A DNA stretch of 64,000 bases, from NCBI RefSeq assembly GCF_016598535.1, contig NZ_CP066779.1:4710053-4774052 (forward strand), written 5' to 3'. Position 1 is the first letter of the stretch, and each line of letters opens with the position of its first letter. Source of the stretch: Rhodococcus sp. P-2. Its GTDB lineage: Bacteria; Actinomycetota; Actinomycetes; Mycobacteriales; Mycobacteriaceae. This document shows, one piece after another, positions 45,232 through 55,398 of this stretch. The position numbers and the translations under genes were made by a program. The notes below the pieces were generated by a model. The model ran no database searches, was not told the origin of the DNA, and worked only from the letters and a program-made list of their open reading frames with translations.

Positions 45232-46767
45232 GTGCCTGTCAGTCCGGATTCGACCAGTTCAACCCTTTCTGACAGCGCACTTGCTTCTTCGACCGGTGAC
45301 ACCGTGTCCGGGCAGGCTGAGTTCGTCGTCGTAGCGAACCGCCTGCCCGTCGACTTGGAACGGCTTCCCGACGGCACCACCCGCTGGAAGCGGAGCCCCG
45401 GTGGACTGGTCACCGCTCTCGAGCCGATCCTGCGCAGCAATCAGGGCGCGTGGGTGGGCTGGGCGGGCGTGGCGGACGCCGATCTCGACCCCATCGTCGA
45501 AGACGGGCTCGAGCTCTACCCCGTGCCGCTGAGCGCCGAGGAAATCAACGAGTACTACGAGGGATTCTCCAACGCCACCCTCTGGCCGCTCTATCACGAC
45601 GTCATCGTCAAACCCGAATACCACCGCGAATGGTGGAACGCCTACGTCGAGGTGAACCGGCGGTTCGCCGAAGCCACTTCCAAGGCAGCGGCACAGGGCG
45701 CAACCGTCTGGATCCAGGACTACCAGCTGCAGTTGGTACCGAAGATGCTGCGGATGCTGCGCCCCGACCTCACCATCGGCTTCTTCCTGCACATTCCGTT
45801 CCCCCCGGTCGAGTTGTTCATGCAGATGCCGTGGCGCACCGAAATCGTCGAAGGCCTCCTCGGCGCCGACCTCATCGGCTTCCACCTCCCAGGTGGCGCA
45901 CAGAACTTCCTGTACCTGGCCAGACGCCTTGCCGGGCAGCAGACTTCACGCGGAACCGTCGGCGTCCGCTCCAAACTCGGTGTGGTGCAAGTAGGTTTCC
46001 GTAGCGTCCGCGTCGGCGCCTTCCCCATCTCCATCGACTCCGGCAAGCTCGACGAACTCTCGCGCACCAAGGCAATTCGGGACCGCGCCAAGCAGATTCG
46101 CAAAGAACTCGGAAACCCCAAGCACATCATGCTGGGCGTCGACCGCCTCGACTACACCAAGGGCATCGACGTCAGGCTCGCCGCGCTCCACGAACTTCTC
46201 ATGGAGAAGCGCATCGATCCCGCCGACACGGTCATGGTGCAGCTGGCGACCCCGAGCCGCGAACGCGTCGAAAGCTACGTACAGATGCGCGGAGACATCG
46301 AACAGAAGGTCTCCCGCATCAACGGCGAGTTCAGCGAAGTCGGCCGCCCCGTCGTCCATTACATCCATCGGCCGATCCCGCGCGACGAATTGGTCGCGTT
46401 CTTCGTCGCCGCCGATCTCATGTTGGTCACGCCGCTGCGTGACGGCATGAACCTCGTCGCGAAGGAATACGTCGCCTGCCGCAGCGATCTGGGCGGTGCA
46501 TTGCTGCTCAGCGAATTCACCGGTGCCGCAGCCGAACTCCGTCAGGCATTCCTGTGCAATCCCCATGACCTCGACGACGTCAAGGATTCGATGGAGAAGG
46601 CTCTCAATCAACCGCGAGAGGACGGCCGACGCCACATGCGCGCGTTGCGTCGTCAGGTCCTGACGCACGACGTCGACCGCTGGGCTCGCTCGTTCCTCGA
46701 CGCGCTCGCACACGGCGGTGCTGCAGGCCCGGCGCTGATCGCTCCTGCCGAATCCCGAGAGCCCTGA
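45232..46767 (+). CDS. otsA: Trehalose-6-phosphate synthase
   Basis: 511 residues of glycosyltransferase family 20, joining UDP- or GDP-glucose (often ADP-glucose in actinobacteria) to glucose-6-phosphate. The N-terminus has [20 protein letters not shown] with the glucose-6-P loop, then [35 protein letters not shown] and the donor-site [15 protein letters not shown], then [20 protein letters not shown]. The start is GTG 45232 behind GAAGGA; the upstream frame overlaps the small acidic gene. The neighbouring mce4 operon reproduces the M. tuberculosis order around Rv3490. Confidence 0.96.
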   Translation: MPVSPDSTSSTLSDSALASSTGDTVSGQAEFVVVANRLPVDLERLPDGTTRWKRSPGGLVTALEPILRSNQGAWVGWAGVADADLDPIVEDGLELYPVPLSAEEINEYYEGFSNATLWPLYHDVIVKPEYHREWWNAYVEVNRRFAEATSKAAAQGATVWIQDYQLQLVPKMLRMLRPDLTIGFFLHIPFPPVELFMQMPWRTEIVEGLLGADLIGFHLPGGAQNFLYLARRLAGQQTSRGTVGVRSKLGVVQVGFRSVRVGAFPISIDSGKLDELSRTKAIRDRAKQIRKELGNPKHIMLGVDRLDYTKGIDVRLAALHELLMEKRIDPADTVMVQLATPSRERVESYVQMRGDIEQKVSRINGEFSEVGRPVVHYIHRPIPRDELVAFFVAADLMLVTPLRDGMNLVAKEYVACRSDLGGALLLSEFTGAAAELRQAFLCNPHDLDDVKDSMEKALNQPREDGRRHMRALRRQVLTHDVDRWARSFLDALAHGGAAGPALIAPAESREP

Positions 46768-46780
46768 GGCCAGTACGACA

Positions 46781-46821
46781 AGGCTGGGGCCGCGGAGAGT
46801 AAATCTCCGCGGCCCCAGCCT
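46781..46821. terminator. Strong bidirectional terminator between otsA and the mce4 operon
   Basis: A perfect 18-bp GC-rich stem (AGGCTGGGGCCGCGGAGA and its complement) around the loop GTAAA, 13 bp after otsA and 35 bp after the last mce4-operon gene, which converge here. Confidence 0.9.
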
Positions 46822-46856
46822 GTTTCATGCCCGGATCCAGCCCTTGGTGTGTTTGA

Positions 46857-47390
46857 TCAGAAGGGTTGGACGTTGTTCACGAGCCAACGCCCGTCCTGCT
46901 TCTCCAGACTCATCTTCACGCGACTGCCACTGGCGACGGCTTCAGGTGATTCCGAAGACGTGGTGATCTGATTGAGGAACAGCATCGTTGTCGCGCTGTC
47001 CGCCTCCGCGTCGAGAACCGCAGCGCCCTGGACGACTACCTGAACGGTCAGCGACTTCTCCTTGGCTCCCGGAATGATCACCGATTCGATCAGATTGGTG
47101 AACGTGCCCTGGAAATCGCCCGTCAAACCGTCTGTGGCCGCGTGCAACTGCTGGTCGACGTTGTTGTAGTCGTACTGGAACATCGCAACCGCCTGATCGG
47201 AAGAGGCCTGTGCCACTTCGTCTCTGGTCTGATCGATCGCTGCCGTGTCACGCGTTCCGCCCGGACCGAAGTAGAGATACGCCGACACTGCTGCCAACGC
47301 GATGGCCACTGCGCTGATGACGCACAGAACGATGGCGAGCGGTGAGACGCGCTTGGGCTTGGACGTCTCTGGGATTACTTCTGGGGTCAT
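46857..47390 (-). CDS. mam4B: Mce-associated membrane protein
   Basis: 177 residues. A cytoplasmic N-terminus (MTPEVIPETSKPKRVSP), one membrane helix (LAIVLCVISAVAIALAAVSAYL) and a periplasmic domain ending WLVNNVQPF. This VirB8/NTF2-like organisation is that of the Mam proteins encoded after mceF genes (Rv3492c in M. tuberculosis), which support Mce transporter stability. The start ATG 47390 overlaps the upstream stop by four bases. It is the last gene before the terminator. Confidence 0.85.
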   Translation of the reverse strand: MTPEVIPETSKPKRVSPLAIVLCVISAVAIALAAVSAYLYFGPGGTRDTAAIDQTRDEVAQASSDQAVAMFQYDYNNVDQQLHAATDGLTGDFQGTFTNLIESVIIPGAKEKSLTVQVVVQGAAVLDAEADSATTMLFLNQITTSSESPEAVASGSRVKMSLEKQDGRWLVNNVQPF

Positions 47391-48190
47391 GGCACAAACT
47401 CCACATTCGAGGCAAACAACTGCCCGTCGACGTCGCACATGGTGATTCGGAGTCGGTAGTTGCGTTCAGCGGGCGCTTCGTCGCCGTTCTTCTGCATCGC
47501 ACGCACCGCGACCAATGAAGTCCCGCAATCACCGTCGGACTTCTCGAACCCGGCCTCGAGCACCTCGCCGTCGGTCTGAACTCCGGCCTGCCCAAGGACG
47601 TTGACAAACGAATCCTTGCGTCCGTCGAACTGCGACTTGAACTCGTCGGTGGTGCCGGCGAGGAACTTGTCGAGGTCGGCAGCCGCTGTATCCGCGTGCA
47701 GTGTCGTCAGATTCAGCGCGGTGGTCCGGGCACCGGCCACGTAGCGGGCTCGGTCCTCGTCGGCATTGGACGCCTTGTTCCGGTCGACGAGAAGAAACAC
47801 CGTCAGGGCCGCAAGAGCAACAGCGATCACCGAAGCAACGGCGATCCCGACTACCAACCCGGCCTTAGGCTTCGAACGAACAGGGGTGTCCACAGCAGTT
47901 TCTGCGGGGGTTTCGGCGGTGCCGGCCTGCTCAGCCTTGGTCGCGACCTGATCACCGCTGACGACCTTCTCAGGTGGAGTATCGGGCTTGCCCAAAGCAA
48001 CTGGCGCCGCCGCCTTCTGCTCGGCCGCCGTCTGCTCAGCCGACTTCTGCTCAGCCGACTTCTGTTCGGCCGACTTCTTTTCGGTGGGCACTACTACCGC
48101 GGCAGCGTCTGCATCCGCACCCGTGGGTCCGGCGCTGCGTGACGCGCGACGGCGCACCCGCTGCCCGGCCTGTGGATCTTCGTCTGTCAT
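47387..48190 (-). CDS. mam4A: Mce-associated membrane protein with an Ala/Glu/Lys repeat N-terminus
   Basis: 267 residues from ATG 48190, which overlaps the mce4F stop (TGATG). Residues 1-100 are cytoplasmic, charged and repetitive (KKSAEQKSAEQKSAEQTAAE), followed by a membrane helix AGLVVGIAVASVIAVALAAL and a periplasmic NTF2-like domain ending LFASNVEFVP. It corresponds by position to Rv3493c. The low-complexity repeat comes from a 15-bp DNA repeat. Confidence 0.85.
   Translation of the reverse strand: MTDEDPQAGQRVRRRASRSAGPTGADADAAAVVVPTEKKSAEQKSAEQKSAEQTAAEQKAAAPVALGKPDTPPEKVVSGDQVATKAEQAGTAETPAETAVDTPVRSKPKAGLVVGIAVASVIAVALAALTVFLLVDRNKASNADEDRARYVAGARTTALNLTTLHADTAAADLDKFLAGTTDEFKSQFDGRKDSFVNVLGQAGVQTDGEVLEAGFEKSDGDCGTSLVAVRAMQKNGDEAPAERNYRLRITMCDVDGQLFASNVEFVP
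48026..48085 (-). repeat. 15-bp coding repeat in mam4A
   Basis: Units of CGACTTCTGCTCAGC (plus strand) at 48041 and 48056, with diverged neighbours on both sides, encode the tandem pentapeptide Lys-Ser-Ala-Glu-Gln. Confidence 0.8.
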
Positions 48191-49584
48191 CAACCCTGCT
48201 GACCCTTCATGAACTGTTCGAGACTGACGTCGCCGCCGCCGAGGTTCGGTTGCGAGTACGTCCTTCCGTCCGGCCCGATGTACGTGCCTGTAATCGGATC
48301 GTACCGACGAGCCGAGACCGAAGGCGTCGACGTGTACGAGCTCGGGGTCGCGGTAATCGGTTCCGGAGGCCCGGATTGCGGGTTCGTGCCCAACGGGACG
48401 TAGCCGGAACGGCACTGTTCGACCGTCGGCGCACGACGTCCCGGATACTCCTCGCAGGGAAGGTTTCTCGCGCCTCGCACCGCGATCGGCGAATCCTGGG
48501 CAACCTGGCAGAAAAGATCCGACGGTGTCTCGATCGGTGATTCGTCCTTCGGACTGCGCCACTGCTCTGCGGGCAGGAATCCGGTAGTGCACGGCGGCGG
48601 GTCGTTGACCTCCATGTGGAAGTCCACCAGAGCGCCGTCCGCAGCCGGGCCGGAGCCTGCCACCGTGACCAGCGCTGCGGCCAGCGGCGGGTAGATGACC
48701 AGAATCTGCTCGATCGCGTTGTTGTAGATCACGCCGACCTGTCCGACGGACACGAGGTTCGCCAGAAGAATCGGCAATGTCGGCTGCATGTCTTGCAGAA
48801 GAGCATTCGCCTCCGCCGCGGCAGCCGGCCCCTTCTGGATGACGGCACGCAGATCAGGATCGCTGGCTCGGAGCTGGTCGGTGAACGTCACCAGATTGCT
48901 TGTCCAGGAACGGATGGCGTCGCTGCTGACCACCTGAGTGTCCAGGAGTGGACCGGCCTGCTCGATCAGCGTCTTGGTCGCGTCGGAGTTGTTGTTCGCC
49001 TCCTCGACGAACAGCCGAGCCGAGTCGATCAGCTTCTGCAGATCCGGGCCGGCACCGTTGAACGCCTTGAAGGATTCGTCGATGACGGTCTTGAGCTTGG
49101 TGTCGGAAATGCTCTGCAGCAACACATCTGCCTGATCGAGCATCGCGCCGACATCCTGCGGAATGCTGGTTCGGTCTTCGGGAATCACCGATCCGTTTTC
49201 CAGATGCCCGTCGACCACGATCGCTCCGGAGCTGTCGGTGTGCGGAATCAGATCGACGAACTGCTCGCCGATCGCCGACACACTCTTGACCGCGGCGTCG
49301 ACGTCCGACGGAACCTTGACGCCACTCTCGAGAGACAGTCGCGCATTCACACCCGTCTCCGAGAGCTCCACCGCGTTCACGACACCGATGGTCTGACCGC
49401 GGTAGGTGACGTTCGAGTTCTTGTACAGCCCACCGGTCGCGGGCAATTCGACGGTGACGTCGTATCGGCCGATACCGACCATCGCCGGAACACGCACGTA
49501 CTGAGTGGCCATCACGATCAAACCGACGACCGTCAAGACGGCGAAGATGATCAGCTGGATGCGGACGAACTTTGTGAGCATCAT
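48190..49584 (-). CDS. mce4F: Mce4F steroid-transporter substrate-binding protein
   Basis: 464 residues. An N-terminal membrane anchor (IQLIIFAVLTVVGLIVMATQ), the MCE/MlaD domain (about 40-115, with ATGGLYKNSNVTYRGQTIGVV), a long helical region and a proline/glycine-rich tail (TSVSARRYDPITGTYIGPDG). Six Mce proteins assemble a tunnel that carries sterols from the outer layers to the YrbE permease. It overlaps mce4E by an ATGA junction. Confidence 0.95.
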   Translation of the reverse strand: MMLTKFVRIQLIIFAVLTVVGLIVMATQYVRVPAMVGIGRYDVTVELPATGGLYKNSNVTYRGQTIGVVNAVELSETGVNARLSLESGVKVPSDVDAAVKSVSAIGEQFVDLIPHTDSSGAIVVDGHLENGSVIPEDRTSIPQDVGAMLDQADVLLQSISDTKLKTVIDESFKAFNGAGPDLQKLIDSARLFVEEANNNSDATKTLIEQAGPLLDTQVVSSDAIRSWTSNLVTFTDQLRASDPDLRAVIQKGPAAAAEANALLQDMQPTLPILLANLVSVGQVGVIYNNAIEQILVIYPPLAAALVTVAGSGPAADGALVDFHMEVNDPPPCTTGFLPAEQWRSPKDESPIETPSDLFCQVAQDSPIAVRGARNLPCEEYPGRRAPTVEQCRSGYVPLGTNPQSGPPEPITATPSSYTSTPSVSARRYDPITGTYIGPDGRTYSQPNLGGGDVSLEQFMKGQQG

Positions 49585-50828
49585 GGTGCCGGTGCCCCCT
49601 GGGGAAGTCCTGGAATGTTGATCGGCGGAAGTCCCGGAATCTGAATGGTATTCGGATCCGCTGCCGGGGCCTGCGCAGCGGGAGCCTGTCCGGCGGGAGC
49701 TTGTGCCGGCGGTGCGGCAGGCTTGAGCGGGTCGCTCAACGGGTTGCCTGTCTGCCCGGCGAGCCCGGCCTGCTTGCCCAACACACCTTCCGGCCCCGAG
49801 AGCGTTCCGGCCAACGGAGTTCCGGTGAGGAAGTTCGCATCGAGTCGGGGCAGCGAGATGTCGATGGTCATCGCCAAGTTGGCGTAGTCGCCGCGGATGA
49901 CGTTGTCGATTCCGTTCTGTGGGAACGGGAAAGTCAAGAGGACTCCGAGAACCTGAGTGAGAGCGTTACCCGAATCCGCCAAGGCCTTCAGAGTCGGCGA
50001 AAGAGCCCGAACATTGGTCGCGAAATCGTCACCACTCTCCTGAATGACGCGGCTCGCCACCTCGCTGAGACCCCCGAGAGAGGTCAACGCGTTGGTGATG
50101 TCCTGACGCTGAGCGACAAGAACCTCGAGCGCCGGCGGGATGCCTTCGAGCGCTTTGTTCAAGGTGTCGTGCTGTGCCTGGACCGTCGAGGACAGGCGAT
50201 CGAGTCCTTCCATCGCCGAAACGATGTCGCCTCGTTGCTTGTCCAGACTGCCGACCAACTGATCGAGCTGAGGTAGGAGGTCGCGAACGGAGTCTTCACG
50301 CCCACCGAGAGCGGCGTTGAGTTCCTTCGTGATGTCCTGGACCTGGGCGAGACCGCCGCCGTTGAGAACAACCGACAGAGACGACAGCGTCTGTTCCGTC
50401 GTCGGGTAGGCGCCCGCCCGCTCGATCGGAATCAGGTCACCGGCTTCGAGTCGGCCCTCGGGCTCTTCTCCGACCGGCGGCGCCAACTCGATGTGCTGAG
50501 AGCCGAGCAAGCTGGTCTGGCCGATTTTTGCCGTCGCGTTGGCAGGCAGCTGAACGTCAGGATTCAGCGACACCGTCACCAGAGCGTGCCAGCCCTGTAC
50601 CTCGATGTTCGAAACGCTTCCCACTGCCACGTCGTCCACCCGGACGGGCGAATTCTGCGACAGCGTAGTCACGTTCGGCATCTCGATCTGGACCTCGTAC
50701 GCGCCTTCGCCCCGGCCCTGAGTGCCTGGCATCGGCACGGAGTTGAGCCCGTTCCATTCACAACCGCTGGCGCCGAGAGCCACTGCCGTGGCCAACACGG
50801 CAACCGTGGTCTTGCGAGCTACCCGCAT
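49581..50828 (-). CDS. mce4E: Mce4E lipoprotein
   Basis: 415 residues. The signal sequence MRVARKTTVAVLATAVALGA leads to a lipobox with Cys in GASGCEWNG, as expected since MceE members are lipoproteins (LprN in M. tuberculosis). The MCE domain (VRVDDVAVGSVSNIEVQG) and a helical middle follow, with a low-complexity Pro/Ala/Gln tail (APPAQAPAGQAPAAQAPAAD). Start and stop overlap both neighbours by TGATG and ATGA. Confidence 0.95.
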   Translation of the reverse strand: MRVARKTTVAVLATAVALGASGCEWNGLNSVPMPGTQGRGEGAYEVQIEMPNVTTLSQNSPVRVDDVAVGSVSNIEVQGWHALVTVSLNPDVQLPANATAKIGQTSLLGSQHIELAPPVGEEPEGRLEAGDLIPIERAGAYPTTEQTLSSLSVVLNGGGLAQVQDITKELNAALGGREDSVRDLLPQLDQLVGSLDKQRGDIVSAMEGLDRLSSTVQAQHDTLNKALEGIPPALEVLVAQRQDITNALTSLGGLSEVASRVIQESGDDFATNVRALSPTLKALADSGNALTQVLGVLLTFPFPQNGIDNVIRGDYANLAMTIDISLPRLDANFLTGTPLAGTLSGPEGVLGKQAGLAGQTGNPLSDPLKPAAPPAQAPAGQAPAAQAPAADPNTIQIPGLPPINIPGLPQGAPAP

Positions 50829-52132
50829 CAGTTCCCTCCGCCCATGTTGAAGAGTTCGGCGAGATCCTTGGGAACACTCGTCATAGGAGCACCTGACATC
50901 GGTCCTGCGACGGTTTCCGGCTGATTCTGACTTGCCGCTTCCAATCCCGGTTCGGTGTAGACGATCTGATCCGGGAAAGCCTGCACGCCCGCGACCGGGT
51001 TGAACAGGAATCCGGGGTAGTTGCCGATCATGGTGCTGAGCACCGGCCCGAGGTACTGCTTACACAGGTCGGCACTGTTCTGGGAGTTACCACTGTCGAT
51101 GCCTTCGATGGAACCACAGATCCACTGGATCGGATTCTTGAAGTTACTCAGTGCGATTGCGCCGGTCATGCTGCCCTGAGCCGGTTTGTAGATCTGATAG
51201 AAGTTGGCAAGCGACGTCGGTCCGGAGTGCAGAACCTGCTCGATCTCCGGGCGCTTGTCCGTCAGTACCTGGGTGGCATCGGCCAGACGCGCGACCGATT
51301 CGCTCAGTCCCTCGCTGTTGTCCTTGACGAACCGCTGAACGTCGCCCACCGCCAGGTCGAGATCGCTGAGGGCGGTGCCCAACTCGTCGGAGCTGCTTGC
51401 GAGAACGCTTGTCACCGAAGCGAGGTGACCGCTGAACTGCACGATCTGCTCGTTGCTCGAGGACAACGCAGTGACAAACGCCTGCAGGTTCCGAATGGTG
51501 GAGAACAAATCGGTCCGGCCTTCGGACAGCGTGTGCATCGTGGCCGAGAGTTCGCGCAACGTCGACCGAATGGACTCACCGTTACCGTCGAGGTTCGTTC
51601 CCACGGTGTCGATGAATCGGCCGAGGGAACCCTGATCGTCCAGACCCTCCGGTCCGAGTGCGTCAGACAGTTTGGTCAGTTCGGTCTTGATCTCGTCCCA
51701 CTCCACCGGAACGGCGGTGCGCTCGATCGGGATCTCGCCGCCGTTGGGCATCTGTTCCCCGCCGGAATACACGGGGGTCAATTGCACGAAGCGTGCGGAC
51801 ACGAGGCTTTGAGCAACGATGAGCGCCTTGGCATCTGCCGGAACGTCGACGCTCGAGTCGATCTTCATCTCGACGTACGTGTCCCGATCACGCGGTTCGA
51901 TCTTCGTCACCTTGCCGACGTTGACACCGAGCACTCGCACGACGTCGCCCTCGTAGAGACCTGTCGTCGAGACGAAGTGCGCGGAGATCTTGGTCTTGCC
52001 CAGGCCAGGGATGAAGAGGTAGGCCGCACCCGCCACGAGCAGCGCGACCAGCACGCCCGCTCCGATCAGCACCCACTTCTTGCGTGGGTTGGTGGAGCCC
52101 TGTGAATCCTGTGAAGTCATGGTCTCGGTCAT
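50828..52132 (-). CDS. mce4D: Mce4D
   Basis: 434 residues from ATG 52132 (MTETMTSQDSQGS), which overlaps the mce4C stop by four bases. The longer open frame of 34 extra codons lies inside mce4C and is rejected. Anchor KKWVLIGAGVLVALLVAGAA, MCE domain with GLYEGDVVRVLGVNVGKVTK, helical repeats of about 40-50 residues, then a C-terminal region with a Cys pair (WICGSIEG, ADLCKQYLG). Confidence 0.94.
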   Translation of the reverse strand: MTETMTSQDSQGSTNPRKKWVLIGAGVLVALLVAGAAYLFIPGLGKTKISAHFVSTTGLYEGDVVRVLGVNVGKVTKIEPRDRDTYVEMKIDSSVDVPADAKALIVAQSLVSARFVQLTPVYSGGEQMPNGGEIPIERTAVPVEWDEIKTELTKLSDALGPEGLDDQGSLGRFIDTVGTNLDGNGESIRSTLRELSATMHTLSEGRTDLFSTIRNLQAFVTALSSSNEQIVQFSGHLASVTSVLASSSDELGTALSDLDLAVGDVQRFVKDNSEGLSESVARLADATQVLTDKRPEIEQVLHSGPTSLANFYQIYKPAQGSMTGAIALSNFKNPIQWICGSIEGIDSGNSQNSADLCKQYLGPVLSTMIGNYPGFLFNPVAGVQAFPDQIVYTEPGLEAASQNQPETVAGPMSGAPMTSVPKDLAELFNMGGGN

Positions 52133-53187
52133 TCTCCCGGCCCCCTGATCGTCGGTGGAATGCCGGGGAAGAAGTCTTCCAGGTCGCCCGGAACCTGCTC
52201 GGGCGCGACGCTGGTGTCCACCAAGGTCTTCCACCAGTTACTCGGCAGAATGTTGATGATGAAGGCATCGAAGAACGGGCCGCTGGCCACGGTCTCGCCG
52301 AGCGCGGTGATGTACGGTCCGAGGCCGTCGAGCGCCCCGGCGATGTTGTCCTTGTTCTGCTGAAGAACCTCGGCGACGGAATTCAGCTTCTCGAGGGTCG
52401 GCCCCATCTGAGCCTCGTTCTCCTGCACAAGCGCTGACAGTTGACGTGAGACTGCGCCGGTGTTGACGATCAGTTCGCTGATCGCGTCACGCCGCAAGCT
52501 CAGTTCGGCAAACAGCTTGTTGCCGTCAACCAGCAACGAATCGATCTGACCACTTCTGTCGGAGAGGATCTTGGTGACATCTTCGGCCCGCGAGAGCAAT
52601 TGGAGCAGGCTCTCGTCGCGTGAGTTGATGCTCTGCGAAAGCCGCGTCATTCCGTCCAACGCGGTGCGCAGTTCGGGCGGAGTATCGGCCAGCGTGTCCG
52701 AGATAGCGTTGAGCGAATCGTTGATCTGGTCCGTGTCGAGTTCGGATACCGTGGTACCGAGGTCGCCGAGCGCGTCGTTGAGAGAGTACGGGGAGTTGGT
52801 GCGCTCGATAGGAATCGGCGTGTCCGTGCGCAGCAGTCCGGATCCTTCCGGCCGCACCGCCAACGACTTTCGGCCGAGAACCGTGTTGGTCTTGATGTCG
52901 GCCGCGGTCTGCTCGCCCAGGGCGACGCCGTCCTGAACGGTGAAGGTGACCAGAACCTTCTGGTCGTCGAGCTCGACGTCGCTGACCTTGCCGACATTCA
53001 CTCCGGCCATGGTCACATTGTCGCCGGCGACCAGGCCGCCGGCATCTTGGAAATACGCCGAGTAGCGAATGCCGCCGTTGATGAACTGGAGTTGATCGTA
53101 TTGAAGCGTGGCACCCACTGTTGCCACCGCCAGGACGAGACCGATGACACCGATCTGTACCGGATTGCGTTCACGGGTAGGGGTCAT
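52129..53187 (-). CDS. mce4C: Mce4C
   Basis: 352 residues from ATG 53187 (MTPTRERNPVQIG), chosen over the ATG five codons upstream because it gives the same 4-base ATGA overlap as the other junctions. Anchor IGVIGLVLAVATVGATLQY, MCE domain with LVAGDNVTMAGVNVGKVSDV, and a helical C-terminal half. Confidence 0.94.
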   Translation of the reverse strand: MTPTRERNPVQIGVIGLVLAVATVGATLQYDQLQFINGGIRYSAYFQDAGGLVAGDNVTMAGVNVGKVSDVELDDQKVLVTFTVQDGVALGEQTAADIKTNTVLGRKSLAVRPEGSGLLRTDTPIPIERTNSPYSLNDALGDLGTTVSELDTDQINDSLNAISDTLADTPPELRTALDGMTRLSQSINSRDESLLQLLSRAEDVTKILSDRSGQIDSLLVDGNKLFAELSLRRDAISELIVNTGAVSRQLSALVQENEAQMGPTLEKLNSVAEVLQQNKDNIAGALDGLGPYITALGETVASGPFFDAFIINILPSNWWKTLVDTSVAPEQVPGDLEDFFPGIPPTIRGPGE

Positions 53188-54203
53188 GAGACTTTTGCGC
53201 ACCTTCCCGTGTCCTGCACTGCCGTGGGCAAGATGATCGTCGTTCCGTCAGGTCCGGAGAACTTGAAAGTATTGGCGCACAGATAGAACTGGAAGAACGC
53301 TCCGTACGTGCCCACTCGGATCAGCTTCCGGTAGTCGGACGGCAGACGACCGAGAGCGGTATTGATGTCGTCCTTGCCCAGGTCCAGCTGCGTCATCGTT
53401 CGGTTGGTCTCCCCGATCAGGGTCTGGATGTCCGGACGTGTCGCCTGCAGCAGCGATGCGAGATCTCCGGTGGCGCCGGCGATCTCGGTGATCGAATTAC
53501 CGATCGGGCCACTGTCCTTCGCCAATCCACTGACCAACTGCTGGAGCTGATCGATCGTGGTGGAGAACTGATCACCCTTGTCGTTGATCGTGCCGAGTAC
53601 GTCGTTGAGGTTGGTGATGACGTCCCCGATCAGCTGATCTCGGTCCGCCAACGTGCTGGTGAACGAACTGGTGTTTCCCAGAAGCGAAACCAATGTTCCA
53701 CCCTGGCCTTGGAGTACTTGGAGCAGGGCCCCGGAGAGGTCGTTGACCTGCTGGGGGTCGAGAGAGCGAAGCAGCGGCTTGAATCCGCCGAGCAGCAGAT
53801 CCAGATCGAGAGCGGGCGACGTCTGGTCGACTGGAATCGATCCACCTGACGAAAGCGTCTCGGTGGAACCAGCGCCCTCGAGCAGTTCCATGTAGCGGTC
53901 GCCCACCAGGTTCTCGTAGCGCACAGTGGCTTTGGTGCTCTTCATCAGTGAGTACTTGGTATCGACGTCGAACTCGACCTCGGCCTGGTTGGAGTCACCG
54001 ATGGACACTCCGGTGACCGACCCGACCGGAACACCGGCGATACGTACCTTGTCGCCGGACTTGAGTCCCGAGACGTCCGAGAAGGTGGCGTGGAATCCGT
54101 TGCTGCTGCTGAAGCGCACCTGACTGAAGACGATCGCCAGTCCGGCGAAGATGACCGCCATGACGACGGTGAAAATCAGCAGCTTGACCGTGGTCGGTCT
54201 CAT
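53184..54203 (-). CDS. mce4B: Mce4B
   Basis: 339 residues from ATG 54203, forming TGATG with the mce4A stop; a GTG three bases upstream is equally possible. Anchor TVKLLIFTVVMAVIFAGLAI, MCE domain with GLKSGDKVRIAGVPVGSVTG, helical region, and a C-terminus with Cys residues (FYLCANTF, GRCAKVS). Confidence 0.94.
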   Translation of the reverse strand: MRPTTVKLLIFTVVMAVIFAGLAIVFSQVRFSSSNGFHATFSDVSGLKSGDKVRIAGVPVGSVTGVSIGDSNQAEVEFDVDTKYSLMKSTKATVRYENLVGDRYMELLEGAGSTETLSSGGSIPVDQTSPALDLDLLLGGFKPLLRSLDPQQVNDLSGALLQVLQGQGGTLVSLLGNTSSFTSTLADRDQLIGDVITNLNDVLGTINDKGDQFSTTIDQLQQLVSGLAKDSGPIGNSITEIAGATGDLASLLQATRPDIQTLIGETNRTMTQLDLGKDDINTALGRLPSDYRKLIRVGTYGAFFQFYLCANTFKFSGPDGTTIILPTAVQDTGRCAKVS

Positions 54204-55387
54204 CACTTCCCGTCTTCCTGCTCGTAGGAGTCACCGAAGAGATACTGGAAAATGGTCGGCACGGTGACGCGCAGTTCGGTGTTGGGAACGAAAGGCACGT
54301 TGCCGGTGTTGGTGACTGCGAACGGTGCATGCCCGTCGACCTTCGGATCGAATTCGGGCAGACCATAACAATTGGGTCCGCCGGAGGCCGCGACCTTGGG
54401 GAGAGATTGTGGGTTCTGGTACGCCTCGGCGCCGTACATGAAGCTCGCACTCAGCATCAGCGCCGCTTTGTCCCCGGTGCCTGCCAGTGGCTCGAACTTG
54501 ATCCGGCCGTCGTTCAACCCGACGATGAAGCACGTCAGACCCGACGAGTACTTGTCGAGCAGGGTCGTCGTCGAGGTCAGAGTGTCGAGGGCGGTGGTCA
54601 GGTTCTGCTCGTTGTCGGTCAACAACGCGTTGCCCGTGTCCGCGAGGCCGGTGACGTTGAGCAACAGCAAGTCGAGGTTTGCCTGCTCGGCCACGATCGA
54701 TCCGCTTGTCGCGGTGGCATTGTCGAGGATGCGCATCAGATCCGGTGCCACGTCGGCGTAGAGATTGGTGACATCGGCGGCACCGACCAAGTCTTCCTGG
54801 AGCTGCGGCAGAACCGGATTCATCTTCTTCAGATAGGTGTCACCGAGCTCGAGAACCTCACCCAGCGACTCGCCGCGTCCGTTGAGCGCAGTGGAGATCG
54901 CGCCGAGTGTGGCGTTGAGCTTTTCCGGTTCGATCTTCGCGAGTACGTCCGAAAGATGTTCGAAGACACTGTTGAACTCGACGGTGACGCTGTCCGAGGC
55001 GATGACAGCACCCTCCTGGATCGGCTGGGTCGAGGGATCGTCGGGAATCACGATGTTGACGTACTTCGCACCGAACACCGTGGTGGTCTTGATTTCCACC
55101 CGGGCGTTCGACGGAATCTTCGACATCTGGCCGGGATCCATCGCCAACTTCAGGTTTGCCTGGTCTCCGACGAGGGAGATCGATTCGACACGGCCTACCT
55201 GCACTCCGCGCAGCTTCACCTTGGCATTCGGTTCCATGACCAGGCCGGCACGCGTGGACGTCACGGTAATGGGTGTGCTCTTGGTGAACCCACCCGAGAA
55301 CATGGTCAGGGCAACGGCGACGATCGCCACGAGTCCGAGGACGAGGCCGGCTGCGGCCAACTTCTTGTGCCATCTGGGTACGGTCAT
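54203..55387 (-). CDS. mce4A: Mce4A
   Basis: 394 residues. Anchor KLAAAGLVLGLVAIVAVALT, MCE domain with VMEPNAKVKLRGVQVGRVES, a long helical region and a C-terminal segment with GLTCFIVGLNDGR and GGPNCYGLPEF. It follows yrbE4B after 11 bp. In Rhodococcus and Mycobacterium the mce4 system imports cholesterol and related sterols. Confidence 0.95.
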   Translation of the reverse strand: MTVPRWHKKLAAAGLVLGLVAIVAVALTMFSGGFTKSTPITVTSTRAGLVMEPNAKVKLRGVQVGRVESISLVGDQANLKLAMDPGQMSKIPSNARVEIKTTTVFGAKYVNIVIPDDPSTQPIQEGAVIASDSVTVEFNSVFEHLSDVLAKIEPEKLNATLGAISTALNGRGESLGEVLELGDTYLKKMNPVLPQLQEDLVGAADVTNLYADVAPDLMRILDNATATSGSIVAEQANLDLLLLNVTGLADTGNALLTDNEQNLTTALDTLTSTTTLLDKYSSGLTCFIVGLNDGRIKFEPLAGTGDKAALMLSASFMYGAEAYQNPQSLPKVAASGGPNCYGLPEFDPKVDGHAPFAVTNTGNVPFVPNTELRVTVPTIFQYLFGDSYEQEDGK

Positions 55388-55398
55388 CGCTTGCCCGC